DNA of 6,100 bases from JBHEMK01 sp046262635 (GCA_046262635.1 JBHEMK010000027.1:1-6100), one strand, 5' to 3'. Positions 1 through 5,759 are shown, counted from the first letter of the stretch. The notes: generated by a model not told the origin, from the letters alone. Numbers and translations: made by a program.

Positions 1-59
1 GACTGGCGCTCCTCCGGGAGCTCCGGGTCGAGCATGAGCAGAATCTCGTACGCAGCCAC
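1..59 (-). CDS. rpsF: Small-subunit ribosomal protein S6, N-terminus only (runs off the left edge)
   Basis: Read on the minus strand from a GTG at 59-57, the translation is MAAYEILLMLDPELPEERQ, after which the window ends. The pattern of a short start, then YEI, then a hydrophobic strand ending in LDP, is the hallmark first beta strand of bacterial S6, which binds 16S rRNA in the platform of the 30S subunit as a heterodimer with S18. The start is fixed by a strong Shine-Dalgarno sequence 10 bases upstream, and the preceding leader holds a structure matching the S6:S18 autoregulatory motif, which independently supports the call. In most bacteria rpsF heads an operon with ssb, rpsR and rplI; those genes would lie outside this window to the left and cannot be confirmed. 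Only about a fifth of the usual protein length is visible. Confidence 0.9.
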   Translation of the reverse strand, partial: MAAYEILLMLDPELPEERQ

Positions 60-69
60 GGTCCCGGGT

Positions 70-77
70 ACCTCCTT
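70..77 (-). promoter_or_regulatory. Strong Shine-Dalgarno of rpsF
   Basis: On the minus strand this reads AAGGAGGT, fully complementary to the 16S rRNA 3' end, with 10 bases between it and the GTG start at 59. It decides the start of rpsF and implies efficient initiation, as expected for a ribosomal protein. Confidence 0.85.
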
Positions 78-93
78 CCCACGGTCTCAGTCG

Positions 94-140
94 GCCTCGC
101 CTGCGGGCGCCGCTCGGGATGGACGGCGCGATGGCGAGGC
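94..140 (-). promoter_or_regulatory. S6:S18 complex-binding motif in the rpsF leader (autoregulatory RNA)
   Basis: On the minus strand the leader can form a nested hairpin. A perfect 8-pair lower stem joins GCCTCGCC (140-133) with GGCGAGGC (101-94). A perfect 6-pair upper stem joins GCGCCG (129-124) with CGGCGC (112-107) and closes an 11-base loop. Between the stems is an asymmetric bulge, ATC (132-130) on the 5' side and CCGCA (106-102) on the 3' side. A CCG trinucleotide in a bulge flanked by a stem and a hairpin is the published description of the S6:S18 binding motif in rpsF leaders of many phyla; it imitates the S6:S18 site in 16S rRNA and lets the protein pair repress its own operon. 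The position, 16 bases upstream of the Shine-Dalgarno, fits. The pairing is read directly from the sequence; regulation is inferred. Confidence 0.75.
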
Positions 141-154
141 AGGAAGCGGCGGCC

Positions 155-163
155 AGTGTAGCA
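155..163 (-). promoter_or_regulatory. Candidate extended -10 promoter of rpsF
   Basis: The minus strand reads TGCTACACT, an extended -10 (TG-N-TACACT, four of six matches to TATAAT). Transcription would begin around 148, just before the S6:S18 motif at 140, so the whole motif would be in the leader. No convincing -35 hexamer is seen upstream, which is tolerated by extended -10 promoters. The same bases on the plus strand include TAGCAT (159-164), which could serve as the -10 of the divergent gene starting at 172. Confidence 0.35.
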
Positions 164-171
164 TCGTCGCC

Positions 172-474
172 GTGAAGCGTCTCGCGGCCTGGCTCTCGGG
201 GGCACTCGGCGGACTCGCCGTCTACCGCCTGGTCAGGCGCCGGCGCGGGCCGGCGGTCGAGCTGCCCGCGGCCGGCCCGGATCCGCGGGCGGGGGAGCTG
301 CGCGCGAAGCTCGAGGAGTCGCGTGCGCTCCTGGACGAGCGCGACGCCTTCGAGGCCGGGGAGACCGCCGTCGACGAGGCCGACTCGACGGCCGACCCGG
401 ACGAGCGCCGCCGCCGCGTGCACGAGCAAGCCCGTTCGGCCGTCGACGAGATGCGCCGTTCAGGCGCCGATTAG
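172..474 (+). CDS. Small membrane-anchored protein of unknown function (100 aa)
   Basis: The function is not recognised. The open frame extends upstream to 34, but that part overlaps rpsF and its leader and reads as low-quality sequence, so the GTG at 172 is preferred. From there the protein has a short hydrophobic N-terminal segment (about residues 4-21) followed by a basic stretch (RLVRRRRG), the pattern of a single membrane anchor with a cytoplasmic tail. The rest is strongly charged, Glu/Asp/Arg/Ala-rich and probably helical, ending in a segment with HEQARSAVDEMRR that could form a coiled coil. No clear Shine-Dalgarno lies close to the GTG. A TAGCAT at 159-164 would place the transcription start at about 171, so a leaderless mRNA is possible. 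Divergent from rpsF. Similar short anchored charged proteins are common hypotheticals in high-GC actinobacteria. Confidence 0.6.
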   Translation: MKRLAAWLSGALGGLAVYRLVRRRRGPAVELPAAGPDPRAGELRAKLEESRALLDERDAFEAGETAVDEADSTADPDERRRRVHEQARSAVDEMRRSGAD

Positions 475-625
475 GCCGCCGTCCAGACGAGTCGGACGCT
501 AGAGGCGCGCCTCGCGGCGACCGGCTCCTCCCGCCGCCGCGTCTTCTCGACGGCCGGCTAGCTGGTCCGAGCTCCTGCAGCGGCCGTTGCCCCAGACCAC
601 GGCTGCGTTCGCCGAGGGCTTGATC

Positions 626-647
626 TTTGACCAGACCGAGGGTCAAA
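626..647 (+). promoter_or_regulatory. Perfect 7-base inverted repeat before the hydrolase gene
   Basis: TTTGACC (626-632) and GGTCAAA (641-647) are exact reverse complements separated by 8 bases, ending 8 bases before the preferred GTG start at 656. The only Shine-Dalgarno-like run, GAGGG (638-642), sits in the loop and the first bases of the right arm. The repeat could be an operator for a dimeric repressor or an RNA hairpin that affects translation. Neither role is shown by sequence alone. No clear -35/-10 pair was found in 475-625. Confidence 0.45.
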
Positions 648-655
648 CTCGCCGT

Positions 656-1303
656 GTGCGGATCGTCGACCTGACCCACCCGCTCTCGGACGACATGGCC
701 GTCTACCCGGGCCTGCCACAGCCGAGCTTTCGGCCGATCGCGAACGTCGAACGGGACGGATACGCGATGACGGAGTACCACCTCGTCAACCACATCGGCA
801 CGCACGTCGACGCGCCCGCGCATCAGATCGCCGGCGGCGACACGCTGGACGAGATCCCGCTCGAGCGGCTCGTGACCAACGCGTTCACGGTCGACGTCTC
901 CGGCCGCGAGCCCGGGCCGCTGCCGCTCGCCGAGCTCGAGCCGCGGCTCGAGCTGATCCACGCGGGCGACCTCGTGTTCCTCTGCTCCGACAACGCCCGC
1001 AACTACGGCAGCGACGCGTACTGGACCGGCTGGTCATATCCCGACGCCGAGGCAGCGGCGGCACTGATCGACCGCGGCATCTCGGGGATCGGCTTCGACG
1101 GCCCCTCCTGTGATCCGGTCGACACGACCACATTCGAGCTGCACCGCGTCTGGCTCGGCGCCGGGCGCCTCATCCTCGAGAACCTCGCCAATCTCGACCG
1201 GCTGCCGGAGCGAACGCAGGTCGTGGTCGCCCCGCTGAAGGTGCGGAGAGCGAACGGGGGGCCGGCCCGGATCTTCGCGCTCGTGCCCGACGAGACCGAG
1301 TAG
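656..1303 (+). CDS. Cyclase-family metal-dependent hydrolase (kynurenine-formamidase-like)
   Basis: A 215-residue cytoplasmic enzyme of the cyclase/kynurenine formamidase family, which hydrolyses amides or cyclic amides such as N-formylkynurenine or isatin using bound divalent metal. The N-terminal strand DLTHPLSDDMAVYPG (residues 5-19) is typical. The family signature HxGTHxDxPxH is complete as HIGTHVDAPAH at residues 46-56, giving metal-ligand candidates H46, H50 and D52 and an active-site histidine H56. H163 and E175 have the right spacing to be the later ligand pair, inside FELHRVWL and ILENLANLDRL. The length equals a full family member. The frame is open upstream to a TTG at 587, but the GTG at 656 aligns with the usual family start and follows a GAGGG, so it is preferred. 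The permease gene follows after 8 bases, suggesting uptake and hydrolysis of one substrate. The exact substrate cannot be read; kynurenine formamidase is one option, and no other kynurenine-pathway gene is nearby. Confidence 0.88.
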   Translation: MRIVDLTHPLSDDMAVYPGLPQPSFRPIANVERDGYAMTEYHLVNHIGTHVDAPAHQIAGGDTLDEIPLERLVTNAFTVDVSGREPGPLPLAELEPRLELIHAGDLVFLCSDNARNYGSDAYWTGWSYPDAEAAAALIDRGISGIGFDGPSCDPVDTTTFELHRVWLGAGRLILENLANLDRLPERTQVVVAPLKVRRANGGPARIFALVPDETE

Positions 1304-1311
1304 GAGGACGC

Positions 1312-2778
1312 ATGCAACGTCGCAAAGGGGTCGTGGGCGAGCTCCGCCACGGCATTCTCAACGTCGGTGATGCCCTGGCCCAGTCCGTGGCGCTGCTCTC
1401 GCTCGCGCTCGGCGTCGCCTTTGCCAGCTCGGCCGCGGCCGGCGAGGCGGGGATCGCCGCTCCCTTCGCCTATCTGATCGCAGGCGTCGGCAGCCTCTGC
1501 CTGGCCTCCGTGATCGTCCGCTTCACCCGGAGGATGGCGAGTGCGGGCGGGCTCTACACCTACATCTCGAGGGGGCTCAACCCGAGCGCCGGCTTCCTCG
1601 GGGGCTGGCTCTACGGCGGCGGCTTCGCCGTCGGCATCTCGTTCGTGCTCGTGATCGGCAGCTTCTTCATGTCGGTGGCGATGAGCGCGCACACCGGCAT
1701 CCACTGGGGCTGGTTCCCGTGGTTTTTTGTCTTCCTCGGCGCGCTCGCGCTGCTCGCCTTCCTCGACATCCGCGTCTCGACCCGCCTGCAGCTCGTCGCG
1801 GCCGCGGTCGGCGTCGGCGCGATCCTGATCCTCGCGATCGTGATCGCCGCCAAGGGCGGGGACTCCGGCCTCTCCGCCGCACCCCTCGACCCGGCGAAGG
1901 CGACCTCGACGAGCAACCTCTTCCTCGCGGTGGTGCTGACCTTTACCGGCTTCATCGGCTTCGAGGCGGCCGCGGTGCTGGGCGAGGAGGCGGCGGAGCC
2001 GCTGAAGGCGATTCCGCGGGCGATCATCACCGCCGTCCTCGTCGCTCTCGTGTACTACGTCTTCGTCACCTGGGCGATGGCGATCGGCTACGGGACCGGC
2101 AACGCCGGCAAGTGGGCCCGGGATCCTGCGGCCCTCGACACGCTTGCGACCCGCTACGTCGGCAACTGGCTCGCCGTGATCATCGACTTCTCCGTCGCGG
2201 CGAGCGGCTTCATCGCCGCCCTCGGCGGCCTGCACCTCACGTCCCGGACGCTGTACGCGATGGGTCGGGAGGGTGGCCTGCCGCGCAGCTTCGCGTGGAC
2301 GCATCCGCGCTTCCGGACGCCCTGGACGGGGATCGCGTTCGCGCTGCTCGTCACGCTCCTGCTCGGCGCGGTCTTCGCCCACCACTACGACCCGATCACC
2401 TACTTCATCTGGATGGCGACCTGCGCCACGATCGGGATCCTGATCACCTACATCCTCGTCGCGCTCTCGGGAATCCTCTTCTTCGCCCGGGCGCGCCGGG
2501 CGGGGTGGAGCCTGCTGCTCGATTTCGTCGTCCCAGCGGGTGCGATCGCGATCTGCGGTTACACGCTGTACAAGTCGATCCACCCGACGCCGGCGTACAC
2601 GGGGATCGTCAAGTGGGCGCCCTGGGTCGCATTGATCTGGCTCGGGCTCGGCGTCGCGATCGATGCGATCCTCACGGTCGCACGGCCCGAACGGGTGAGG
2701 GCGTTCGGCTCCATCCTCGGCGAGGGAGAGACCGCCGGAGAGGAGCAGGGGCCCCGGGAGGCCGCGCTCTCGCCCTAG
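1312..2778 (+). CDS. APC-superfamily amino-acid-type permease
   Basis: A 488-residue integral membrane transporter of the amino acid-polyamine-organocation superfamily, which carries amino acids or related amines across the cytoplasmic membrane, usually by cation symport or exchange. Roughly twelve hydrophobic segments are visible. Family landmarks are the glycine/alanine-rich first helix near residues 27-45, a conserved loop FTRRMASAGGLYTYISRGL (71-89), the TM6 region FTGFIGFEAAAVLGEEA (211-227) followed by the P-x-x-x-IPRAI element (230-238), and the loop SRTLYAMGREGGLP (311-324) before the next helix. The C-terminal tail (about 458-488) is acidic and hydrophilic. The ATG lies just after AGGAGG, which overlaps the stop codon of the hydrolase, so the two genes are very likely translated from one mRNA. 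The substrate is not readable; by context it may be the substrate or product of the neighbouring hydrolase. Confidence 0.9.
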   Translation: MQRRKGVVGELRHGILNVGDALAQSVALLSLALGVAFASSAAAGEAGIAAPFAYLIAGVGSLCLASVIVRFTRRMASAGGLYTYISRGLNPSAGFLGGWLYGGGFAVGISFVLVIGSFFMSVAMSAHTGIHWGWFPWFFVFLGALALLAFLDIRVSTRLQLVAAAVGVGAILILAIVIAAKGGDSGLSAAPLDPAKATSTSNLFLAVVLTFTGFIGFEAAAVLGEEAAEPLKAIPRAIITAVLVALVYYVFVTWAMAIGYGTGNAGKWARDPAALDTLATRYVGNWLAVIIDFSVAASGFIAALGGLHLTSRTLYAMGREGGLPRSFAWTHPRFRTPWTGIAFALLVTLLLGAVFAHHYDPITYFIWMATCATIGILITYILVALSGILFFARARRAGWSLLLDFVVPAGAIAICGYTLYKSIHPTPAYTGIVKWAPWVALIWLGLGVAIDAILTVARPERVRAFGSILGEGETAGEEQGPREAALSP

Positions 2779-2788
2779 AGCTGCGCGC

Positions 2789-4189
2789 ATGAAATCGGGT
2801 GTCGGGGGAACGCTCCGCCCCGTGGCGCTGCCCGTCCCGCCCGACTTCGAGCAGGCGCTCGCCGCCAACCCGACGGCACGCGCGCACTTCGACGCGCTGC
2901 CGCCGGAGACGAAGGACGCGTGGATCGCCTGGGTCGGCCGGGCGCGCCTCGGCCCGGCGCGCCGGCGGCGGCTCGGGCGGATGATCGCCACCCTCGGCAT
3001 TGCCCCCGGGGCGAGGACGACAACGGTCGATGAGGCGCTGCCGCCGCCGCTGCCGCCCGAGCGCGAGCTCTGGCCGTGGCTCCTCGCCCTCGCGCTCGCG
3101 CTCCTCGTCGCCGCCCTGCTCGTCTGGCTGCTCGTCTATCGCGACCAGGACAGCTCGCGCCGAAGCAACGTCGTGATCCAGAAGGGCGTCGTGCCGGCCG
3201 TCGTCGGCCGCAACCAGGTGGATGCCGAGCAGCAGGTTCGCGCGGCCGGGCTGACCCCGGCCGCGCGAAAGCGGGACTCGCCGCAGGCGGCCGGCCGCGT
3301 GATCTCCCAGACGCCGAGGCCCGGCACAGTCGTCAAGTCGGGCGCCGTCGTCACCCTCGTCGTCTCGCATGGCCCGCCTCCGGCCGCCGTGCCGAACGTC
3401 TCCGGCCTCCAGGTCGCCGACGCGGTGGCGCGCCTCCAGGCAGCGAAGCTGCAGGCGCAGGTCACCGAAGTCAACTCGAAGCAGAAGCCGGGCACCGTCG
3501 TCTCGCAGAAGCCGGCCGGGGGCGCGAAGGCCCCGGCGGGCTCGACGATCCAGCTCCAGGTGGCCAAAGGCGCAAAGCCGACGACCACCAGCGTGCAGAC
3601 GACCACCGCCCGGCAGACGACGACGCAGACGACCTCGACCAGGCAGCAGACGACCACGCGGCAGCAGACGACCTCGACGCGGCAGCAGACGACCACGCAG
3701 CAGCAGACGACCACTCGGCAGCAGACGACCACGCAGCAGACGACGACGCAGCAGCAGACGACGCCGGCCACGACCTCGACCCCGGGCCAGGCCACCGTCC
3801 CCACCCTGACCGGGCAGGGGCTCGGCTCCGCATTGGGCGCGCTCGAGCGGGCCGGGCTGCTTGCGACGGTGACGTACCAGACCTCCCAGGCCCCGCTCGG
3901 CCAGGTTCGGGGCCAGAATCCGTCCGCCGGGACGAAGGTCCCGCCGCGCACGAATGTTCAGGTCAACGTCTCCGAGGGTCCGAGTCCGGGTAACCCGGCG
4001 CAGGTCCCGGACGTGACCGGCGAGGACGAGGCCACGGCGCGCAGCGACCTCGAGGGTGCCGGCTTCACGGTGATCGTGATCAACCGTTCGACGGGCGGCG
4101 GCCAGTCGGGGAACGTCGTCGAGCAGCAACCAGCCGCAGGCACGTCGATCTCGACGAACGACGACGTCGCGATCTACGTGCGCCGGTGA
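2789..4189 (+). CDS. YdeI-type domain / transmembrane / four-PASTA surface protein
   Basis: A 466-residue single-pass membrane protein. Residues 17-72 (from PPDFEQAL through WIAWVGRAR to RMIATLGIA) match the YdeI/OmpD-associated, 'bacteriocin-protection' type domain. A short proline-rich segment leads to one hydrophobic helix (about 94-117). Outside the membrane are four PASTA domains, about 134-196, 200-261, 336-398 and 405-466, each starting VP-x-V-x-G or similar and containing the usual G-x-V-x-x-Q-x-P-x-x-G turn. PASTA domains bind peptidoglycan fragments and are best known from Ser/Thr kinases and penicillin-binding proteins; no kinase or transpeptidase domain is present here. A Thr/Gln-rich linker (264-335) separates the second and third domains. 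The ATG at 2789 has only a weak upstream AGAG; a GTG at 2822, giving a start at VALPVPPDF, is an alternative. It follows the permease by 10 bases. A wall-sensing or wall-anchoring role is inferred. Confidence 0.85.
   Translation: MKSGVGGTLRPVALPVPPDFEQALAANPTARAHFDALPPETKDAWIAWVGRARLGPARRRRLGRMIATLGIAPGARTTTVDEALPPPLPPERELWPWLLALALALLVAALLVWLLVYRDQDSSRRSNVVIQKGVVPAVVGRNQVDAEQQVRAAGLTPAARKRDSPQAAGRVISQTPRPGTVVKSGAVVTLVVSHGPPPAAVPNVSGLQVADAVARLQAAKLQAQVTEVNSKQKPGTVVSQKPAGGAKAPAGSTIQLQVAKGAKPTTTSVQTTTARQTTTQTTSTRQQTTTRQQTTSTRQQTTTQQQTTTRQQTTTQQTTTQQQTTPATTSTPGQATVPTLTGQGLGSALGALERAGLLATVTYQTSQAPLGQVRGQNPSAGTKVPPRTNVQVNVSEGPSPGNPAQVPDVTGEDEATARSDLEGAGFTVIVINRSTGGGQSGNVVEQQPAAGTSISTNDDVAIYVRR
3578..3793 (+). 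repeat. Degenerate tandem repeat encoding a Thr/Gln-rich linker
   Basis: In-frame, imperfect repeats built on CAGCAGACGACC units, densest at about 3596-3765, encode variants of T-R-Q-Q-T-T and T-Q-Q-Q-T-T between the second and third PASTA domains. There are no unique spacers of constant length, so it is not a CRISPR array. Codon use within the repeats is nearly uniform (ACG/ACC for Thr, CAG for Gln), consistent with expansion by slippage or unequal recombination. The product is predicted to be disordered, extended and uncharged apart from scattered Arg. Confidence 0.85.
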
Positions 4190-4196
4190 GTCGCGG

Positions 4197-4386
4197 TCAG
4201 AGGCGCTCGCCGGGGTCGGGATCGGCGGTCTCGCCCGCGAGGCGGTCGCCGAGCGGGGCAAGCCGAGCTCCGGTGCCCTCGTCTTCGAGCCGCGCGAAGC
4301 GGCGCTCGCTGCTCGGGCTCGACCTCGGGCATTGCGACGGGTGCCCGTTGTTCGAGCGCCGCTCTGGGCTTGCCAGCCTTCGTCAT
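4197..4386 (-). pseudogene. Possible small frameshifted gene on the minus strand
   Basis: The 240 bases between the PASTA gene and the ATPase gene have no good + strand gene. On the minus strand, 4298-4197 reads as an open frame with plausible composition (FARLEDEGTGARLAPLGDRL, then an acidic tail ending GERL and TGA), and 28 of its 33 codons end in G or C. It has no start in frame, because an in-frame TGA lies upstream near 4386. A second frame starting with ATG at 4386 gives MTKAGKPRAALEQR and then PEVEPEQ. The two join if one frameshift occurs around 4300. The total of 190 bases is not a multiple of three, which fits one indel. No Shine-Dalgarno precedes the ATG. The product is not recognised, and chance open frames are easy at this GC content, so this is a tentative call. 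Confidence 0.25.
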
Positions 4387-4429
4387 CGACGCCGGGGTTG
4401 AGCCCATCGGGCTCTGGGCACTCGACACC

Positions 4430-5431
4430 ATGAGTCCGAACCCGCTCGACGACATCCTGCGCGGCCTGAAGGTGATCGGCGGCCGCTTGGCCGAGACCGC
4501 GGGCGGCGATCCGGTCGAATGGGTCAACGAGCAGCTCGCCCGCCCCTTGCCGCCGCTGCCGCTCGAGGAGCTGCAGGCCGAGCTCGACTCGCTGATCGGC
4601 CTCGCCACCGTCAAGGAGCAGGTGGGCGCGCTCGTCGCCTTCCTCCAGGTACAGGCGCGGCGGCTCGAGGCCGGTCTCCCCGAGGTCGCGACCTCCCAGC
4701 ACCTCGTCTTCCTCGGCAATCCCGGCACGGGCAAGACGACGATCGCCCGGCTGCTCGCACAGATGTACCGGTCGATGGGCCTGCTCAGGAAAGGACATCT
4801 CGTCGAGGTCGACCGCGCCGATCTCGTCGGCGAGTACGTCGGGACGACGGCCATCAAGACCGACCGGGCGATCCGCCGGGCGCTCGACGGCGTTCTCTTC
4901 ATCGACGAGGCGTACGCGTTGACGCCGCCGGCCGAGCGGCTCGACTTCGGGCCGGAGGCGGTCGAGACCCTGCTCAAGCGGATGGAGGACCACCGTCACC
5001 GCCTGGTCGTGATCGTCGCCGGCTACCCGCGGTTGATGCACGCATTCCTGCGCTCGAACCCCGGTCTCCGCTCACGTTTCGCGCGCGAGATCGCCTTCCC
5101 GGACTACGCGACCGAGGAGCTGCTCGCGATCACGCGTCGATTCGCAGCCGAGAATCAGTACACGCTCGACGACGACGCGCTCGCGAGTCTGCGCCGCATC
5201 TTCGACAGCGTCGAGCGTGGCGAGGGCTTCGGCAACGCCCGCTACGCGCGCACGATCTTCGAGCAGGCGCTGAATGCGCAGGCGCTCCGCCTCGCCGGAT
5301 CCGGCCGCTCGCTCGAGACGCTCGGCCCCGACGAGCTGATGACGCTCGACGGCGCCGACATCGCCGCGGCCGCGCGGGCGCTCGGCGCCGAGCCTGGTGC
5401 CGACCCGGCCCGCCGCTGGTGGCAGCGCTAG
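4430..5431 (+). CDS. CbbX/SpoVK-type AAA+ ATPase
   Basis: A 333-residue cytoplasmic AAA+ ATPase of the CbbX/CfxQ/SpoVK group, which forms hexameric rings that use ATP to remodel protein partners. Visible in order: a short N-terminal region, a linker with LPLEELQAELDSLIGLATVKEQV (split by rough position 44-65) typical of this group, Walker A GNPGTGKT (96-103), pore-loop region GEYVGTT (134-140), Walker B VLFIDEAY (155-162), sensor-1 strand VVIVAGYP (193-200), arginine-finger region NPGLRSRF (210-217), and the sensor-2 GNAR (268-271) in the lid domain. All catalytic motifs are intact. CbbX itself reactivates red-type RuBisCO, but no RuBisCO gene is visible; relatives act in sporulation (SpoVK) and type VII secretion (EccA). 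The ATG at 4430 is preferred over an in-frame TTG at 4370 because homologous-looking sequence begins after it; neither has a clear Shine-Dalgarno. Its partner is unknown. Confidence 0.85.
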   Translation: MSPNPLDDILRGLKVIGGRLAETAGGDPVEWVNEQLARPLPPLPLEELQAELDSLIGLATVKEQVGALVAFLQVQARRLEAGLPEVATSQHLVFLGNPGTGKTTIARLLAQMYRSMGLLRKGHLVEVDRADLVGEYVGTTAIKTDRAIRRALDGVLFIDEAYALTPPAERLDFGPEAVETLLKRMEDHRHRLVVIVAGYPRLMHAFLRSNPGLRSRFAREIAFPDYATEELLAITRRFAAENQYTLDDDALASLRRIFDSVERGEGFGNARYARTIFEQALNAQALRLAGSGRSLETLGPDELMTLDGADIAAAARALGAEPGADPARRWWQR

Positions 5432-5434
5432 CTG

Positions 5435-5653
5435 CTAGGTCTCCGCGCTCAGCGGTTCGTCTGCGTCCTGCGGGGCCAGTAGCCCGGCAAACGGCCGCCA
5501 CGGTTCGTAATCCCAGACGGTGCCGGAGCACATCGGGCACCGGTCCGGGGCGATGCGGCGGCTTGCTCCGTAACCGCAGTCCGCGCAGCGGAACTGGGAA
5601 AGCGCTGTCCGGCCAGAGGCCGGCTCCTTAAGGTCGGTCAGTTCGGCGGCCAC
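5435..5653 (-). CDS. Small rubredoxin-like zinc-ribbon protein (72 aa)
   Basis: A 72-residue cytoplasmic protein. Its core FRCADCGYGASRR followed by CPMCSGTVW has two Cys-x2-Cys knuckles (C23/C26 and C39/C42) spaced as in a zinc ribbon or rubredoxin-like site, so it likely binds one Zn or Fe. The C-terminal part (WDYEPWRPF, then an acidic tail) has no recognised motif. The GTG start at 5653 is chosen because GGAGG (5665-5661) lies 7 bases upstream; the frame stays open much further upstream but reads as non-coding sequence over the divergent regulatory region. The stop codon is 3 bases from the stop of the ATPase gene, tail to tail, with no room for a terminator between them. A role in protein or nucleic-acid binding or electron transfer is possible; none can be assigned. 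Confidence 0.75.
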   Translation of the reverse strand: MAAELTDLKEPASGRTALSQFRCADCGYGASRRIAPDRCPMCSGTVWDYEPWRPFAGLLAPQDADEPLSAET

Positions 5654-5740
5654 GAACTCCCCTCCGGGATTCTTGCGGGGGCCGCAGGGTCGGGGCGGCC
5701 AGATGTCTCGTACCTTACCGTAACGCGGAGCGGCGCGAGC

Positions 5741-5759
5741 GGATTCTTTGAGGGAATCC
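5741..5759. promoter_or_regulatory. Inverted repeat GGATTC-N7-GAATCC
   Basis: GGATTC (5741-5746) and GAATCC (5754-5759) are exact reverse complements around a 7-base spacer. It lies about 90 bases upstream of the zinc-ribbon start and about 110 bases upstream of the rightward promoter candidate. No T-run follows on either strand, so it is not a typical intrinsic terminator. It may be a regulator binding site. Confidence 0.35.

Noticed and set aside
34..171. Upstream extension of the small membrane protein to an ATG at 34
   Set aside because: It would overlap the rpsF start, its Shine-Dalgarno and its leader hairpin, and the translated part lacks protein-like character.
502..513. Perfect 12-base palindrome GAGGCGCGCCTC downstream of the small membrane protein
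   Set aside because: It is pure GC in GC-rich DNA, has no following T-run and no neighbouring promoter element, so chance is a sufficient explanation and a terminator is not supported.
3596..3765. Possible CRISPR-like or satellite array
   Set aside because: The repeats are in frame with a protein, have no constant spacers and encode a plausible Thr/Gln linker.
4187..4429. Stop-codon read-through from the PASTA protein into the ATPase, since the frame stays open after the TGA
   Set aside because: The intervening 80 codons read as Arg/Ser-rich non-coding sequence and the ATPase has its own ATG; the open frame is a chance effect of high GC.
1003..5041. Very long minus-strand open frames across 1003-3000 and 2672-5041
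   Set aside because: They are Arg/Gly/Asp-rich, low-complexity translations antisense to well-supported genes with clear motifs; such frames are expected at this GC content.
5609..5623. Inverted repeat CCGGCC-AGA-GGCCGG
   Set aside because: It lies inside the zinc-ribbon coding sequence, has no T-run on either side and encodes ordinary residues, so no regulatory role is supported.
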